The notes beneath the pieces are model-generated. The model was not told where the DNA came from. It saw only the letters and a program-made list of their open reading frames with translations, and did no database searches. A stretch of DNA of 20,000 nucleotides from Stramonita haemastoma (taxonomy: Eukaryota > Mollusca > Gastropoda > Neogastropoda > Muricidae), in assembly GCA_030674155.1 (NCBI GenBank), contig CM060334.1, forward strand, positions 19,466,993-19,486,992, in the 5' to 3' direction. The first letter of the stretch is position 1. Each line of letters opens with the position of its first letter. Positions 18,864 to 20,000 of this stretch are shown here, one piece after another. Position numbers and translations under genes: made by a program.

Positions 18864-19126
18864 TAAAGATAAGGTAAAGGTGTCCTATAACCAATGTGTT
18901 CGTAGAGGAGCGAGGCATCAGATACCTTAGCTTCTCCAGGGGCCAGCATATTGAGGATGGCGCCCATCTTCTCTCCCTTGCTGCTTTACCTTCCTTGACC
19001 CTAAAGAGAGCAGGTACCCATTTGAACTGTACTGAAGCCAAGACGCGCAAACGGTCACCCATCCAACTGGTAACCACGCTCGACGCTGCTTAACTTGACA
19101 TGGGGAAAGTGAGCGCTCTGACCACT
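18864..19126 (-). repeat. SINE family B, head lost at the A box
   Basis: It has TAAAGG-type tail repeats at 18864..18881 (plus), a full body, and the best preserved 5S-like block of the window. The tRNA-like A box is broken: after CCACT the plus strand continues 'atatagagcttat' instead of 'gagctatcccg'. The body also lacks the 'CCCAGCTGTAAAT' segment present in the other copies (a deletion near 19020). Confidence 0.85.
19051..19096 (-). promoter_or_regulatory. 5S rRNA-like internal control region in SINE B
   Basis: On minus, the 46-base block runs from AAGTTAAGCAGCGTCG through GTGGTTACCA to GTTGGATGGGTGACCG. Compared by eye with the animal 5S rRNA sequence I remember, it agrees at about 37 of 46 positions without gaps and covers the box A, intermediate element and box C region of the 5S promoter. 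The equivalent block is at 4869..4921 and 663..708 in other copies. Confidence 0.7.
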
Positions 19127-19480
19127 ATATAGAGCTTATAGAGCTGATATGAAATCCAAGAAACGGATCTTTCAACCAAAAAAACCCCGAAAAAAAATCA
19201 ACCTGTTCACGCTTGGACCTCCGATCTCTTACAAAGGACTCCTCCTCCCATATCGGGTCGTCAACACACAAGCCTGATACAGTTTTTTTTTCAAGTCAGA
19301 AACTCTGGCACCAAAAAACAACATAACTTCAATACTGCCATCATTCTGTGGGCAGCCTCCTTGGCGCTAATGGCCAGCAACTGCTTAGTAGTATAGCGAG
19401 TATTGGGTTTACTTGACAAGACTCGGCGTAGTCTCTGCTGGTGAATAGAATTCCCTTTTTTTCAGAAAAGTTCCCAGATA
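19127..19480. other. Unassigned sequence
   Basis: This is moderate-complexity AT-rich sequence with no SINE module, exon or RNA gene that I can recognise. Confidence 0.5.
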
Positions 19481-19697
19481 TTCTTTCCTTTTTTTTCTTT
19501 CTCTTCTTATTTTTGTTTTTATATCTGTCTATTTTTTGTTTGTTTGTTTCTTTCTTTCTTTTCTCTTTCTTTTCTTAGTTTATTTTTTCTGTCTTTTCTT
19601 TGTTTTTCTGTCTTTCTGTTTTTTCTGTTGTTTGTTTGTTTGTTTGTTTGTTTGTTTGTTCTTTTTTTTCTTTCTTTTTGTCTGTCTTCTTTTTTAC
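19481..19697. repeat. T-rich tract with (GTTT)n and (CTTT)n
   Basis: CTTT- and GTTT-rich low complexity, including a clean TTTG run at about 19628..19660. The phenylalanine-rich open frame across it is not a gene. Confidence 0.95.
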
Positions 19698-19964
19698 GAT
19701 TTTTTCTCTGGAGTTAACACCAGTCCCGACTCCACTCCAAAAAGTCCTTCAAATGAGACTATAAACCAAGGTCCTGCGAGCAAACGCACGCAGAACATCT
19801 TGCGCACACTTTAAAACCCGTTCCGCTTTTCGGAAGAGTAGGCCATTGTGTGCTGGTGGGAACGGATGACAAAATTCACGAAACTGCATACACATGGACA
19901 GTGGATGTAAAAACAGCATATAAGTGCTTTTTCCATTATCCTCGAAATAAAAGAATGAAAATAA
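19698..19964 (+). repeat. SINE family A, headless copy
   Basis: It begins inside the element at 'TTTTTTCTCTGGAGTTAACA' and continues through 'AATGAGACTATAAACCAAGG', 'AGAACATCTTGCGCACAC', 'GTAGGCCATTGTGTGCTGG', 'GTGGATGTAAAAACAGCATA' and 'CCATTATCCTCGAAATAAAA'. The tRNA-like promoter is missing, so this copy is dead. The last ~35 bases of the window are again CTTT-rich. Confidence 0.88.
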
Positions 19965-20000
19965 TATTTTCTTTTTCTTTTTTTCTTTCTTTCTTTTCTT

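Noticed and set aside
19051..19096. A 5S rRNA gene
   Set aside because: Only the internal promoter part resembles 5S; the 5' half of 5S is absent and the block lies inside a repeated SINE.
19536..19814. Phe/Leu-rich membrane-like frame
   Set aside because: It is the translation of CTTT/GTTT repeats followed by part of a SINE A.

Overview
This is a eukaryotic intronic or intergenic window, very rich in repeats. It has no prokaryotic gene structure. The likely source is a mollusc, probably a marine gastropod. That is an inference from the dense mix of tRNA-headed SINEs, very long (CA)n/(GA)n/(TAC)n microsatellites, LINE debris and one invertebrate-type Ig exon; no single sequence here proves the taxon. 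Most long open frames are translations of dinucleotide or trinucleotide repeats and are not genes.

The only host coding sequence I can support is one minus-strand exon at about 9310..9528. It encodes the C-strand to G-strand part of an immunoglobulin domain that resembles the Dpr / zig-8 / lachesin group of neuronal cell-surface proteins. It has a clean splice acceptor at 9529-9530. The window is therefore probably intron sequence of a gene transcribed from the minus strand, with the rest of the gene outside the window.

Three SINE families fill much of the rest. Family A (best copies 5351..5711 + and 10188..10527 -) has a tRNA-like head with pol III A and B boxes, a central domain and an AATAAA-rich tail. 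Family B (450..757, 4662..4967, 8858..9130 and 18864..19126 on -, 14136..14409 on +) has a tRNA-like A-box start joined to a segment that looks like the 3' half of 5S rRNA, and ends in (CCTTTA)n. Family C (best copy 17551..17971 -) has its own tRNA-like head with a perfect B box. A and B share the first ~25 bases of the head, A and C share a central block, and A shares its 3' tail with a different retroposon seen at 12371..12482 and 12664..12770. The families are thus mosaics of the same modules.

Region by region: 1-1430 holds a C fragment, a B SINE and a decayed LINE reverse-transcriptase C-terminus. 1640-3725 holds a dispersed ~0.7 kb repeat present twice, with an A SINE and a 56-bp tandem repeat between the copies. 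3963-6013 holds compound CA/GA arrays and facing (CTA)n and (TAG)n arrays around a complete A SINE. 6046-8010 is AT-rich with old SINE remnants. 8010-8532 holds TG and GA arrays. 8858-10527 holds the Ig exon among SINEs. 10528-13206 is dominated by GA/G-rich tracts. 13207-14137 is complex but unidentified sequence. 14136-14880 holds SINE and retroposon ends. 15235-16775 holds CA arrays and an A-rich tandem repeat of about 266 bp. 16953-17335 is TG/GC alternating sequence. 17551-19126 holds further SINEs and GA tracts. 19480-19964 is a T-rich tract followed by an A SINE.
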